64,000 bases of DNA from Candidatus Parcubacteria bacterium (GTDB taxonomy: Bacteria > Patescibacteria > ABY1 > BM507 > UBA12075). The notes beneath the pieces are model-generated. The model was not told the origin of the DNA. It ran no database searches and saw only the letters and a list, made by a program, of their open reading frames with translations. Position numbers and translations under genes: made by a program. Each line of letters begins with the position of its first letter. Within the stretch, counting starts at the first letter, position 1. This document shows positions 41,201-56,200 of the stretch, piece by piece. Location of the stretch: positions 1 to 64,000 of the forward strand of contig PKTK01000006.1 in NCBI GenBank assembly GCA_002869165.1, given 5' to 3'.

Positions 41201-44200
41201 TGCTTGACCTCCTCCAATAATTGCAGTGGTGTCAGTTGTATCCCAAAGCATTCCCACTGCACTAGTAGCTATAGCTATGCGAATATCATTAGAGCTAGTA
41301 ATAATTCCAGCATAATCTGCGATAGTGATAGCAGAAATAGAGGTAGTAGCCTGCCCAACTGCAAATACCTGATCAGAGGCGCTAGAAATAGTTGTTCCTT
41401 TGGCATGAGTAGTAGAGCTAGCATCACCGGTTAAAGTAATAGGATACATCGATGCTACTCCAGTGACTTCAGTGCTCAGAAAATCTATAATCATTTTATC
41501 ACCATTATCTATATTAGAAGCGGTAAAAGTAAGGTAAATATCAGTAGAGGTAGCATAAAGATTGTAGGTCGTAGAGGTAGCAAAGCTAATAGTTCCACTA
41601 GAACCAGTAATTGATACTTCTCCTTCAATATCCTCCTGTTCGGTTACAACATTATAGGCACGAATCATCCAGTCACTGTCTTCATTGGTGGTGTTATAGT
41701 ATGAACCACCTACATATATTACATCATTTGAACCTATTGCGATATCCCCAGGGGAGCTTCCAGCACTAACTATAATATATCCTGTATTTGAACCTCCCCA
41801 GGTGGTGTCAAGATCACCGCTCGAGTCGTATTTACTGATCATCCAATCACCTGAATAGTTACCAACTGCAAACATATTATTATCTGAATCTAAAGCTAAA
41901 TCATAACAATTAACATTACTACTGTCATTAGAAACTGTAGTTGATCCTGTATCAGAGTCACCCCAGGTGGTGTCAAAGTCACCGTTTGCATCGTATTTTT
42001 TTATCATCCATTCCCAATGACCAATAGCACTATTATATGCATTACCTCCAACATAGATAGCATTGCTAGAATCAACTTTTACGGAATAAAGTGTATTGGA
42101 ACCAAAAACATTAACAACAATGATACCAGAATCAGAGTCACCCCAGGTGGTGTCGAGATCGCCGTCTGAATTATATTTTATAATCATCCAACGACTATAA
42201 AGATTCACCGAATCCCAAAGCTTACCACCTACATAAATAGCATTGCTTGAATCTATTGTTATATCATTTAGATAATCTGAGCCATCAGTACTCGTATATG
42301 TGATAATGCCTGTATTTGAATCTCCCCAAGTAGTGTCGAGATCGCCGTTTGCGTCGTATTTACGAATTCTCCAATTATAATAAGAACTTGACGAAAGATA
42401 ACTATAACCTGCTACGTAGATAGCATTACTTGAATCTTTAGCTATGCCTTGGATGGTGTCATTACCATCATTATTAGAAACTGTAATAATGCCTGAATCG
42501 GAGTCGCCCCAGGTGGTGTCGAGATCGCCATTCGCGTCGTATTTGCGGATCATCCAGTCAAAATCAGTATTAACCGAGCTATAATAATTTCCTGCTACAT
42601 AAATAGCATTACTTGAATCTATGGCAATAGCTTGAACATTATCAGTTCCGTCATTGGAAACTGTAATGATACCTGTATCAGAGTCGCCCCAGGTGGTGTC
42701 GAGATCTCCGTTTGCATCGTACTTGCGAATCATCCAATCATTATCAGAATATGTTGTGCTATAATAATTTCCTACGGCGTAGATAGCATTACTTGAATCT
42801 ATGGCTATGTCATTAACTACATCACCACCATCATCACTTTCGATTATCACGGCACCGGTGTCTGAATCTCCCCACTCAGGATATAGCCAAAAAGGATTAA
42901 ATTCGCCATCACCATCACGGTCAACAAACATGGTAACATCACTAACATCACCAGTCACAACCCCATTTATACCACTCAAATTAAATACAGTTTCCCCTAA
43001 GGTTATGTCCTCTCCTTCTGCTAACAATGAATATGAATAATGAATAGTAGTAGTTGAAGTTTCCCCCGGCCATTTATTTGAGGTAACACCGGTAGACGCA
43101 TTAGCCATAGTTAGCAAACCATAAACTGTAATATGTTTATTATCTGTGCTAACAGGACTTGAGTCTACTCCTCCATCTATATGAAGTTCTAGTAGTCCCG
43201 TGGAACTAGCAGCTTCAGTAAAATCAACAAATGAGAGACCAGAAATAGTAATAGTATCTCCGCTAGTAAAATTAGAAGTAACATCTACAACCATAACTGA
43301 ACCACTACCGTCATAAGTGACACTAGTATCAACCTTGCTAGACTGATTACCACTAATAGTAGCGGTAGTATCAGTAGTATTCCACAACATCCCCACTGCA
43401 CTAGTAGCTATAGCTATACGGATATCATTACTAGCGGTAATACTACCAACATAATCTGTGATAGTGATGGCAGAAATACTAGTGGTGGCTTGATTGTATT
43501 CAAAAGTCTGATTCGCCGCCGAAGAAATAGATATACCCTTAGCATGCGTGGTAGAACTAGCATCGCCAGTAATAGCAATAGGATAAGCAGAAATAGTTCC
43601 TGCGGCCACAATACTAGAAAAATCAATAGTCATCTTGTCACCGTTTGCAATATTGGCTGCATCTAATTGGAGAATAAAGTTAGTGGTAGTAGCTAAAATA
43701 TAATAAATGCTTGAAGTAGCAAAAGTAATAGTGCCTGTATCTGAAGAAATTACAACATTTGCTTCTTGAGTCACTTGATATTCAAAATCATACCTATAAA
43801 CTTCTCCGCCGGCAGTTTTCTGAGTTCCTGCATACAAAGTATTATTTACATTAGCCATGCAGATAATATCATCAACTTCATTTGTAACACCAGAACTAAT
43901 AATACCAGGGGTTGATGATGAAACTAAGGTCCAAGTAGTATCGCCGTCATAGCGATACACTTCGGCTCCGCCTGTAGTCCCTATATATAATGTATTGTTA
44001 ACACTGATCATGCTGCCAATAGAGCTAATAGAATTAGTGCCGCCCAAACTTATAGTGCCAGGGGTTGATGATGAAACTAAGGTCCAAGTAGTATCGCCTT
44101 CATAGCGGTACACTTCAGCAAAATTTACCTTAGCGGTTCCAATATATAAAATACCATTTACATTAGCCATACTTTCAATAGTATTGATAGAACTACTTCC

Positions 44201-47200
44201 ATCAGAACTAATTGTACCGGCGATTTCCTGTGAAACTTTGGACCAGGTAGTGCCACCGTCATAGCGATATACCTCTGCGTCAGCTAATTTACTTGTCCCT
44301 ATATACAAAGTACCATCTATACTAATCATGCTACCAATATAATCAATATCACTGGTACCACCAGAAGTAATGACCCCTGGAATAGATGATGAAACTAAAG
44401 TCCAGTTTGTGTCACCATCATAGCGGTACACCTCAGCAGCACCTGATTCATAGGTTCCTATATACAGGACATCGTCCACATTAGCCATACTCCAAACAGA
44501 ATCAATTCCACTTGTACCACCAAGACTAATGGTACCAGCGGTTTCCTGTGAAATCTTGGTCCAACTCTTGCCGCCGTCATAACGATATACTTCAGCCTCA
44601 TCTGGATTAAAAGTTCCTATATATAAGGTATTATTTATATTGGCCATACTAGTAATTCTATGAATTAGTGCTGTACCGGGCCAAGTGACAATACCAGCCG
44701 AATAAGAAATTCTGGTCCAATCAGTTGTATTAGTATTTCTTTTTCCGTCATCATAAGTATCAATATACAATTGTACATTTGTGATATCATCAGTTACCAC
44801 CCCGCGAACCTCACTCAAACTAAATACTGTCTCACCAAGTGTCATGCTCTCGCCCTCAGAAACCAATGAATAACTATAATGAACAGTCGTCGTAGAAGTC
44901 TCACCTAGCCATTTATTTTCTACTGGTCCCAAAACATGATTTTCCAAATCTAGAGTTCCATATACAGTAATAAGCTTGTCATCAGTATCAACCATTAACC
45001 CACCAACGTACAGCTCAAGTATTCCAGTAGAACTGGCAACTTTTGTAAAATCTATAAACGACAAACCAGATATAGTAATAGTGTCACCTACTTCAAAATT
45101 TGAAGTCACATCTACAACCAAAACTGAACCACTTCCATCATAGGTAACACTTGTACTCACTTTACTTGACTGATTACCACTAATAGTAGCGGTAGTATCA
45201 GCAGTATTCCACAACATCCCCACCGCACTAGTAGCGATAGCTATACGGATATCATTACTAGCGGTAATACTACCAACATAATCTGTAATAGTAATAGCTG
45301 ATATACTAGTAGTAGCCTGTCCTACCTCAAAGGTCTGATCAGCCGCACTGGAGATAGTCACACCCTTAGCGTGAGTAGTAGAACTAGCGTCTCCTGTATA
45401 ACTAATAGTATAGTTTGAATCTTGACCAATAGCCTCTACACTTGTTAAATCAATGATCATTTTGTCACCATCAGCAATATTAGAAACTGCAAAATCTAAA
45501 TAAAAATCTTCGGAGGTAGAATTAATATCAAAATCTACAGGATTAGAAAATGTAATGCTACCACTACTTCCATTAATAGAAACTTCACCTCCGTCTATAA
45601 TTAATTCTGGAATATATTTACGAATCATCCAGTCAGTATCAGAATTAGTTGAATTTTCATATTCACCAGCTACATAGATGGCATTACTTGAATCTATGGT
45701 AATGGCATTAAGCTCGTCATCACCATCATTATTAGAAATTGCAACAATACCAGAATTATAATCGCCCCAGGTGGTGTCGAGGTCGCCGTTTGCATCGTAT
45801 TTGCGAATCATCCAGTCTAGATCGTTATTATTTGTATTTTTATAATGACCAGTTACGTAGATGGCATTACTTGAGTCTATTGTGATATCATTAGCTTCAT
45901 CATAATTGAGATCATCATGAAAAACTTTAATTATACCCGTGTCGGAATCGCCCCAAGTGGTGTCGAGGTCGCCGTTTGCATCGTATTTGCGGATCATCCA
46001 ACCCGGTGGAGTTGAAATAGGACTATAGCCACCAGCTACATAGATGGCATTACTTGAATCTATAGCAATGGCATTAACCTGATCCCAGGCAATATCATTA
46101 GAAACTGTAATAATACCAGTGTCGGAATCGCCCCAAGTGGTGTCGAGGTCGCCGTTTGCATCGTATTTGCGGATCATCCAGTCAGTTGCGGTATTTGTTA
46201 AACTATAATAATCACCAGCTACAAAGATGGCATTACTTGAGTCTATAGTGATAGCATAGATCGCTTCATTACCATCGCCATTATTAACCATAACAATACC
46301 CGTGTCGGAATCGCCCCAGGTGGTGTCGAGGTCGCCGTTTGCATCGTATTTGCGGATCATCCAATCCCTGCTACTATTACTTGAATTATAATATTCACCA
46401 GCTACATAGATGGCATTACTTGAATCTATAGCAATGGCATGTGCCATATCAATTCCACTACCATTAACTGTAATAATACCAGTATCAGAGTCGCCCCAGG
46501 TGGTGTCGAGATCACCGTTTGCGTCGTACTTACGGATCATCCAGTCTAAAGTTGAATCATTAAAATAACCAGCCACATAGATAGCGTTACTAGAATCTAT
46601 GGTTATAGCATATGCATGATCATCACCAGTATCACTGGAAATCACAATAATACCAGAGTCGGAGTCGCCCCAGGTGGTGTCGAGGTCGCCGTTTGCGTCG
46701 TATTTGCGGATCATCCAGTCAGTATCAGAATTAGTTGAATTTTCATATTCACCGGCTACGTAGATGGCATTATTTGAGTCTATGGTTATAGCATTAGAAA
46801 AGTCATCACCATCATTATTAGAAATTGCGACAATGCCAGAATTAGAGTCGCCCCAAGAAGCAGGAATACCATTATTAAGTCTATTATTATCATTATAATC
46901 AACAAATACCATAGCATCCGTAATATCATCAGCAACCACCCCTCTGATATCAGACAAACTAAACACAGTTTCTCCCAGAGTCATAATCTCTCCTTCAGCT
47001 ACTAGAGAATATGAATAATGAATAGTATCAACTGAAGTCTCACCTGGCCATTGATTTAGAATAGGACCATCTGAATGATTAGCCAAGACAAGCGATCCAT
47101 GGATAGTAACAACCTTGTCATCAGTATCAACCGGGCTAGAATCTACTCCCCCATCAATATGAAGCTGTAGTACGTCAGTGCTGGTAGCGACCTCTGTAAA

Positions 47201-50200
47201 ATCAGCAAAAGAAAGTCCAGAAATAATAATATTGTCACCAATTGCAAAATCAGAAGTAACGTCTATAACTAATACTTCTCCATTCATCTCATATGACACA
47301 GTTGCACTGACCTTGCTTGACTGGTCTCCGCTAATAGTGGCAGTGGTATCAGTCGTATCCCAAAGCATTGGCACAGACGTAGTAGCAATAGCTATCCGAA
47401 TATCATTACTAGCCGTAATAGACCCACCAAGATAATCGGCAACCGTAATAGCAGAAATAGTAGTAGTAGCTTGATATATTGCAAAAGCCTGATCACTAGC
47501 ACTAGAAATAGTCACGCCTTTAGCATGAGTAGTAGAGCTAGCGTCACCAGTGAGAGTAATGGGATAGCCAGATAAAAGACCAGTAGCTTCAGCGCTACCA
47601 AAATCTATAGTCATCCTGTCGCCATTGTCGATATTGGAAGCTGTTAAATTTAATATAAAATTTGTTGAATTTGAGGAATAATTACCATAACTTGTAGATG
47701 TTGCAAAGGTGATGGTGCCACTATTGCCAGATATATCCACTTGACCATCTATGGCTAATTCTTGGTTATACTTTCGTATCATCCAGTCTTGGTCGTCGTT
47801 ACTTGAATTATAGTAACTTCCTGCAATGTATAAACTACCTGAATTCAAAGCTAAATCATAAGCCCAATCAATACCCCCGCTATCGAAAGAAACCATGCCC
47901 GAATTAGAATCGCCCCAGGTGGTATCGAGATTGCCACTCGAGTCATATTTAAAGATTGCTATGTCCTGAGAATAAAAACCAGCGACATAAATAGAACCAT
48001 CAGGATCCAAATTTAAAGCATAATTATAAAATAGACCACTTTCAGATGTAACAATACCAGAATCTGAATCACCCCAAGTAGTGTAAAGATCTCCACTCGA
48101 GTTGTATTTTCTTATCATGTTATAAGAAGATGGTGACGAAAAATAATAACCAGCAGCATAAATATCATTGCTTGAGTCTATAGTTATAGAATAAATGGAA
48201 TCCGTACGATTAGTATTAACGTTTTCAACTGTTATAATACCTGTATCGGAGTCGCCCCAGGTGGTGTCGAGATCGCCATTCACATCATATTTGCGGATCA
48301 TCCAGTCATCACTAAGATTATCTGAATTGTAATAAGCGCCCGCAACATAAATAGCATTACTAGAATCTATAGTAATGTCTTGAGCATAGTTAGTATCATA
48401 GCCACCACCTTCAGATGTAACAATACCAGAATCTGAATCACCCCAGGTGGTGTCGAGGTCACCATTGGCGTCATACTTACGAACCATCCAACAATAGCCG
48501 GAACCACAATCGTAGTTACCAGCAGCATAAATAGCATTATCTGAATCTATAGCAATAGCATAAGGGTCATCAACCCCACTATTAATAAAACTAATAATTC
48601 CGCTATCACTATCACCCCAAGTAGTATCGAGGTCACCATTTGAGTCATACTTACGAATCATCCAATCACGACTAACGCCAGGAGAAATTTGACCAAATAC
48701 ATAAATATTATTACTTGAATCTATAACCATAGATCGAGCATAACCTGCACTAGATGCTGTGATAATTCCTGAATCATCATCTCCCCAGCCAATATCAAGG
48801 TCACCGTATGTATTGAACTTTCTTATCACCCAGTTATAACCAGAATAACCAGCCACATAAACAGAACCCTTTGAATCTAGTACTACAGCACGAGCAGCAT
48901 CATCGCCAGCGTCATTAGAGTATGTGATAACTCCTGAATCAGAATCACCCCAATCTTGACTTAGAAGAGATCCTTCTATTTCACCATTATTATTATAATC
49001 AATATATAGCTGAGCAACAGTTACATCACTTGTCACTACTCCGCTTACACCACTCAAATTAAAAATAGTTTCTCCAAAATTTACAGGCTCTGCTTCTGCG
49101 ACTGTTGAATATGAGTAATGAATAGTGGAAGTAGAAGTTTCACCTGGCCATTTATTGGTAATCGGACCAGCTGAATTATTTTGAAGAGTGAGAGCGCCAT
49201 ATAATGTAATAACTTTATCATCTGTACTAGCAGGACTTGAGTCTACTCCTCCATCTATGTGGAGTTCAAGTAATCCCGTGGAACTAGCAGCTTCAGTAAA
49301 ACTGGTAAATGAAAGTCCAGAAATAGTAATAGTATCTTCCATTTCAAAATCAGAACTTACATTTATAAGCAAAACCGATCCACCACCGTCATAAGTGACA
49401 CTGGTACTTACTTTACTCGACTGATCTCCTGAAATAGTAGCTGTGTCCTGGGTAGTATCCCAAAGCATACCAACCGTATCAGTAGCAATAGCTATACGAA
49501 TATCATTACTAACTGTAATAGCCCCAGCATAATCTGTAATCGTAATAGCTGACATACTAGTAGTAGCCTGCCCCACCTCAAAAACCTGATTACTAGCACT
49601 AGAAATAGTTGTGCCCTTAGCATGAGTAGTAGAACTAGCATCGCCGGTGAGAGTGATGGGGTAAGCAGATACTGCTCCAGTTGCTTCTACGCTAGTAAAG
49701 TCAATGGTCATCCTGACACCATCTGCAATGTTGGAAGCGGTTAGCTCGAGATAAAAATCTGTAGAAGTGGCGTACATGTAATAATTGGAAGATGTGGCAA
49801 GATTGATAGTTCCACTGTCGTTACTGATAGAAACTGCTCCGTTTGCAACTAACTCTGAAGAGTATTTACGGATCATCCAGTCTTGATTAGCATTGCTTGA
49901 GTCATAATAATAACCAGCTACATAAATAGTATTGTTTGAATCTATGACAATAGCCTGGATGGAGTCATCACCAGCAGCGCTAGAAACTGTAACAATACCA
50001 GTATCAGATTCGCCCCAGGTAGTGTCGAGGTCGCCGTTTGCGTCGTATTTGCGGATCATCCAGTCTTTATCAGCATTGCTTGAGTCATAATAATAACCAG
50101 CTACATAAATAGCATTACTTGAATCTATGGTGATGTCATAAGCATAGTCGTGACCAGCGGTACTAGAGGCTATAATGATACCAGTGTCGGAATCGCCCCA

Positions 50201-53200
50201 GGTAGTGTCGAGGTCGCCGCTCGAGTCGTATTTGCGGATCATCCAATCATAATCAGCATTGGTTGCACTGTAATAATAACCAGCAGTATAGATAGCATTA
50301 TTTGAATCTATGGTAATGCCATAAATCTCATCCCCACCGGCATCGCTAGAAACTGTAACGATGCCAGTGTCGGAATCGCCCCAGGTAATGTCGAGGTCGC
50401 CACTCGAGTCGTATTTGCGGATCATCCAGTCTCGATCAGTATTAGTTAAATTATAATACCCACCAGCTACATAAATGGCATTATTTGAATCAATAGTAAT
50501 GGCCGAAGCTAAATCCACACCATCATTATTAACAACCGAAATAACACCAGTGTCTGAGTCGCCCCAGGTGGTGTCAAGGTCGCCGTTTGCGTCGTATTTG
50601 CGGATCATCCAGTCCATAGTTGAATTAGATTTATAGCCAACCACATAAATGGCATTATTTGAATCAGAAGTAATGTCATAAATTTCACCAAGAGTGTCAT
50701 ATATAATAACGCCTGAATCGGAGTCGCCCCAGGTGGTGTCAAGGTCGCCGTTTGCGTCGTATTTGCGGATCATCCAGTCACTATTTGAAACATAGTAACC
50801 ACCAGCTACATAAATGGCATTATTTGAATCCGTTGTAATAGCATAGGCTTTATCAGCACCATTATTATTAGAAACAGTTATAATGCCTGAATCAGAGTTG
50901 CCCCAGGTGGTGTCAAGGTCGCCGCTCGAGTCGTATTTACGAATCATCCAGTCATTATCAGCATTGCTTGAGTCATAATAATAACCAGCTACATAAATGG
51001 CATTATTTGAATCTACGATAATAGCATTAGCAGAATCATCACTGGCGCTACTAGAAGCCGTAATAATACCAGAGTCAGAGTCACCCCAATTAGAATCTAA
51101 AATTGTATAATCAAGTAACCCGTCCTTATTATAATCAACATATAATTTAACATCACTAATATCACTAGTTACTACTCCATTAACATTACTTAAATTAAAC
51201 ACAGTCTCTCCGAGAGACATTGTCTCTCCCTCTGCAAGCAATGAATATGAATAATGAATAGTAGAAGTCGAAGTCTCGCCTGGCCATTTGTTTGGAGTGA
51301 CGCCAGTAGAGGCGTTTTGAAGAGTAAGAGCGCCGTAGACAGTAAGAAGCTTATCGTCAGTACTAGCAGAACTTGAGTCTACTCCGCCATCTATGTGGAG
51401 TTCTAATAAACCAGTGGAGCTAGCAGCTTCGGTAAAACCAACAAAGGAAAGCCCGGAAATGGTAATAGCATCAAAAGCATCAAAGTCAGAAGTGACGTTT
51501 ATAACCAGAACCGAGCCATCTCCATCATAAGTAACACTAGAACTAACCTTGGCTAACTGATCCCCACTAATAGTAGCAGTCGTGTCAGTAGTATCCCACA
51601 GCATACCCACTGCACTAGTAGCGATAGCTATACGAATATCATTACTAGCAGTAATATTACCACCAACAAAATCAGTGATAGTAATAGCAGAAATAGAAGT
51701 AGTAGCCTGCCCAACTGCAAATACCTGATCAGAGGCACTGGAAATAGTTGTTCCTTTAGCATGGGTTGTGGAGCTGGCATCACCAACATAACTGATAGCG
51801 TAATCAGACACTGTCCCTGTAGCTACTATACTACCAAGATCAATCGTCATTGTGTCACCGTTTTCAATATTGGAAACCGTAAGATCAACATAGTAATCGC
51901 CAGAGGTAGTGCCTATAACATGACTCGCATCAGAGAAAATGATAGTACCGCTGGTATCGTTTATACTAACTACTCCAGTTGAAATTGTTTCTGGAGTATA
52001 TTTCCTTATCATCCAATCATCAGTGGATGAAACATAGTAATAACCAGCTAAGTAAATAGCTTTATTTGAGTCTATAGTAATAGCAAGAGCAGAATCATCA
52101 CCGGCATTATTAGAAACACTAACAATACCTGAATTAGAATCACCCCAAGAAGTATCAATATCACCACTAGAATCATATTTACGAATCATCCAGTCATCAT
52201 CACTAGATGAAACATAATAATAACCAGCTACATAAATAGCATTACTAGAGTCTATAGTAATGGCTTTATTGAGATCTGTACCACTATTAGAAACTGTAAT
52301 TGTACCAGAATCAGAGTCACCCCAAGTGGTATCGAGGTCGCCATTTGCATCGTATTTATTAATTATCCAATCAGCATTATTTTCAGCTATATAAATAGAA
52401 TTACTTGAATCTATGGTTATTGCATAACAAGAAACTGAAACAATGCCAGTATCAGAGTCGCCCCAGGTGGTATCAAGGTCACCATTTGCATCGTATTTTC
52501 TTGTTAGTCCAACACCATATCCTGTTACATATATAGCATTACTAGAGTCTATGGTAATACCATAAACAACTTCATTATTTGTAATTATGCCTTCATCATT
52601 GACAACTACGATAATACCCGAGTCGGAATCGCCCCAGGTGGTATCGAGGTCACCATTTGCATTATATTTACGGATCATCCAGTCATAATCAGCATTACCT
52701 GAATCATAATAACCACCTGCTATATAGATAGAATTACTTGAGTCTATGGTTATTGTATATGCAAAGTCACTGCCATCGTTACTAGAAACAGTAACAATAC
52801 CAGAATCTGAGTCGCCCCAGGTGGTATCAAGGTCGCCATTTGCATCGTATTTACGGATCATCCAATCAAGGTCAGCATTACTTGCATTATAATAATTACC
52901 GGCTACATAAATAGCATTACTTGAGTCTAAGGTGATAGCAAAAGCACCATCACTGCCGTTATCATTAGAAACAATAATAATGCCTGTGTCGGAGTCGCCC
53001 CAGGTGGTATCAAGGTCGCCATTTGCATCGTATTTACGGATCATCCAATCAGTATCAGCATTGGTTGTATTATAGTAATAACCAGCTACGTAAATATTGT
53101 TATCTGAATCCATGGTAATAGCTTGGGCATAATCATCACCAGCACTATTAGAAACTGTTATAATACCAGACTCTGAATCTCCCCAAGAATCCAAAATACC

Positions 53201-56200
53201 GTCACTAAACTCTCCATTCTCATCAGTATCAAAAAATAATATGGCATCAGTAATATCACTACTTACTATACCACTTACACTACTTAAATTAAAAATAGTC
53301 TCCCCAAGAGATATTGTTTCTCCCTCGGCTAGCAATGAATAACTGTAATGAACAGTGGAAGTAGAAGTCTCTCCTGGCCATTTATTTAGAGTTACTCCCT
53401 GACTACTGTTTGCCAAAGTCAAAGTTCCATATATAGCCACAGTCTTATCATCTATACTAGCCGGACTTGAATCCACTCCCCCATCAATATGAAGCTCTAG
53501 GGCGCTAGTTGCGCTAACTGCTTCTGTAAAATTAACAAATGATACACCAGAAATAGTGATACTGTCATTGATTGCAAAATCAGAAGTAATATCTATGACC
53601 AAAACCGAAGCATTGTCCTCATATGAGACTATAGCACTTGCCTTGCTTGATTGCGCGCCACTAATATTCGCCACTGTATCAGTAGTATCCCACAGCATGC
53701 TCACTGCCGTAGTAGCTATGGCTATACGAATATCATTACTAGCAGTAATTGCTCCTGAAAAATCCGTAATAGTAATAGCAGAAACAGAAGTAGTCGCCTG
53801 TCCAAAGGCGAATGACTGGTTTGATGCACTAGACATACCAGCGCCTTTAGCGTGCGTAGTATAGCTAGCATTACCCGTAAGATTGATAGCATACTCTGAT
53901 GTCAAACCAGTAATCGAATCGATACCATCAAAATCAATAGTCATCCTATCACCGTCAGCAATACCAGAAACTGACATATCCAAAAGGAAACTTGTCTCAG
54001 ATGTTGTTGACATGAGATAATATGGATCAAAGGTGATGGTGCCTGAATTACCTGTGATGTCTACTTCGCCAGTAGAAACTTTTGCGTTTCCCAAAAAACT
54101 ACATAAATAAGATGTTTGAGCTAAATATAAAAGTCCATATCGATCAATTGTAAAACCAAGATTATAATAACCTGGTGACACAGTGTTTCCACACGCAGTA
54201 TAACCGTTCGTACCCCAGGTAGTGTCTAAATCTCCATTTTTATCATATTTTCTTATCATTGATTTAGTGCCACTAAGATAATAGTATCCACTAACATAAA
54301 TCGAGCCATCATCATTTACAATAATGGAAGTCGGCCATTCTGTATATATAGTATTTTCATGAATATAACCACCCGTACTTGTTCCCCAAGATGTGTCTAA
54401 GCTTCCACTAGAATCATACTTTCTTATCATCCAATCACTATCATCATCCAACACAAAATAAAGTTCACTTGAAGAACTAATAGTTGCATCTGGAAAATTA
54501 TATAATAGATTGATAACTGAAGGAGTATAAGTAACTGCCCCACTAGAACCCCAAGTAGTGACTATGTCACCATTTGAATCATACTTTTCAACCCTAACAT
54601 CAGAAGAGTCATAATATCCAGTAACATAGAGTGAGCCAGAAGAATCAATATCTAAATCATAAAGATTTTCGATATAATTCGTACCAGTTAAAATTCTACC
54701 GCTATCAGAGTCCCCCCAAGTAGTATCAAGATCGCCATTTGCATCATATTTTAAAATCATCCAATCACCATCACTATCATTAAGCAAACAATGTCCTCCA
54801 ACATATATGCCACCGTTGGCATCAATTGTTAGAGCGTAAGCATATTCTGCTGCTCCTGAATCATAAGTTACAATGCCATTGTTGCCCCAAGTAGTATCAA
54901 GATCACCATTTGCATCATATTTTTTAACAACAAAATCTTCCGTACTATGATAATTTACAAAAAATGAACCATCAGAATCAAACACTATTTTACTAAAACT
55001 ATTACCACCAACATTAACAGATCCACTATTTCCCCAAGTCTCATCTAGTGCGAAATTTCTATCTCTTTTATAAACATAATTTATTAATGTATAATTATAA
55101 TCTCCAAACATAGCTACATCATAATAATCACCAGAATACAAATCAAAAAGTCCTCCTTCTGAATCTTTTTGCCCATCACCATCCAAATCATAATAAATAG
55201 CTGCATCGGTAATATCAGAAGCTGTTACTCCGCTAATAGCGCTAAGTGAGAATGTACTGTTTCCGAGAAGCATACTTTCATCTCCCTCCGTAACCAAGGA
55301 ATATGAATAATGAATAGTAGTAGTTGAGGTCTCACTTGCCCACTTATTGGTAATGGGGCCTAAAGGGTGATTTTCTAGAGTAAGAGTGCCATAGATAGTT
55401 ACATTAGCTGTGTCTGTATAGTTAGCTACGCTATCACTACTTCCATCAAGATAGGTAGAAAAAGCTGGAGTGGCTAAATTAGCTGCGCTAAAGTCCTTGA
55501 GTGTGAGACCACTGACTGTGATCCTATCTTCCGTACTAAAGTCACTAGTCACATCTATGACCAAGATATAATCACTTTCATAAGATACAGTAGCACTAAC
55601 CAAACTAGAAGCGTTACCACCGATTATAGCTGTGTAGTCAGTTGTGTCCCATTTCATGTCTACACTATCTGAATCTATAACTATGCGTATATCATTATTT
55701 GCAGTAATTTCACTATCATTAACAGCGGTAATAACCATAGTATTAATCATAGTATTAGCCTGACCAGATTCGTATACCATGTCACTTGATGAATAGAACG
55801 GTGGAATGAATTTAACACTTGGATAATATACGTAGCTTGTTAAATCTGAGCCACTAGAGTTAATTGCACGTAAACAATAGGTAGTGTCCGCAGACATAGA
55901 TTCATTTAGCAGAGAAAAGTCCCAAAGGCCAATTTTAGAATTATCTAGAGAATATTTATCATTAGAAAAATTATTAGCTTCTTCGTATGTTTGCATCATT
56001 ACAGTATCAGAACCATACGTCGGATCAGTAGAGCTAGCTGTTATACTAGTAGTTCCATCAGATACTGAGCTATTGTTATAAAACGAAATAGGTGTAGCCG
56101 TAGTAATATCTGTGTAACTTGAGTCAGCACAAGAGCCTGACAAGGGAGCGTATTGTAATTTCATTGCCACCGTAGAAGTTTCTGCATAACCTCCATAGTT

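Noticed and set aside
39480..55070. CRISPR-like regularly spaced repeats
   Set aside because: The repeats are codon-periodic inside one open frame and encode delta-60 protein repeats.
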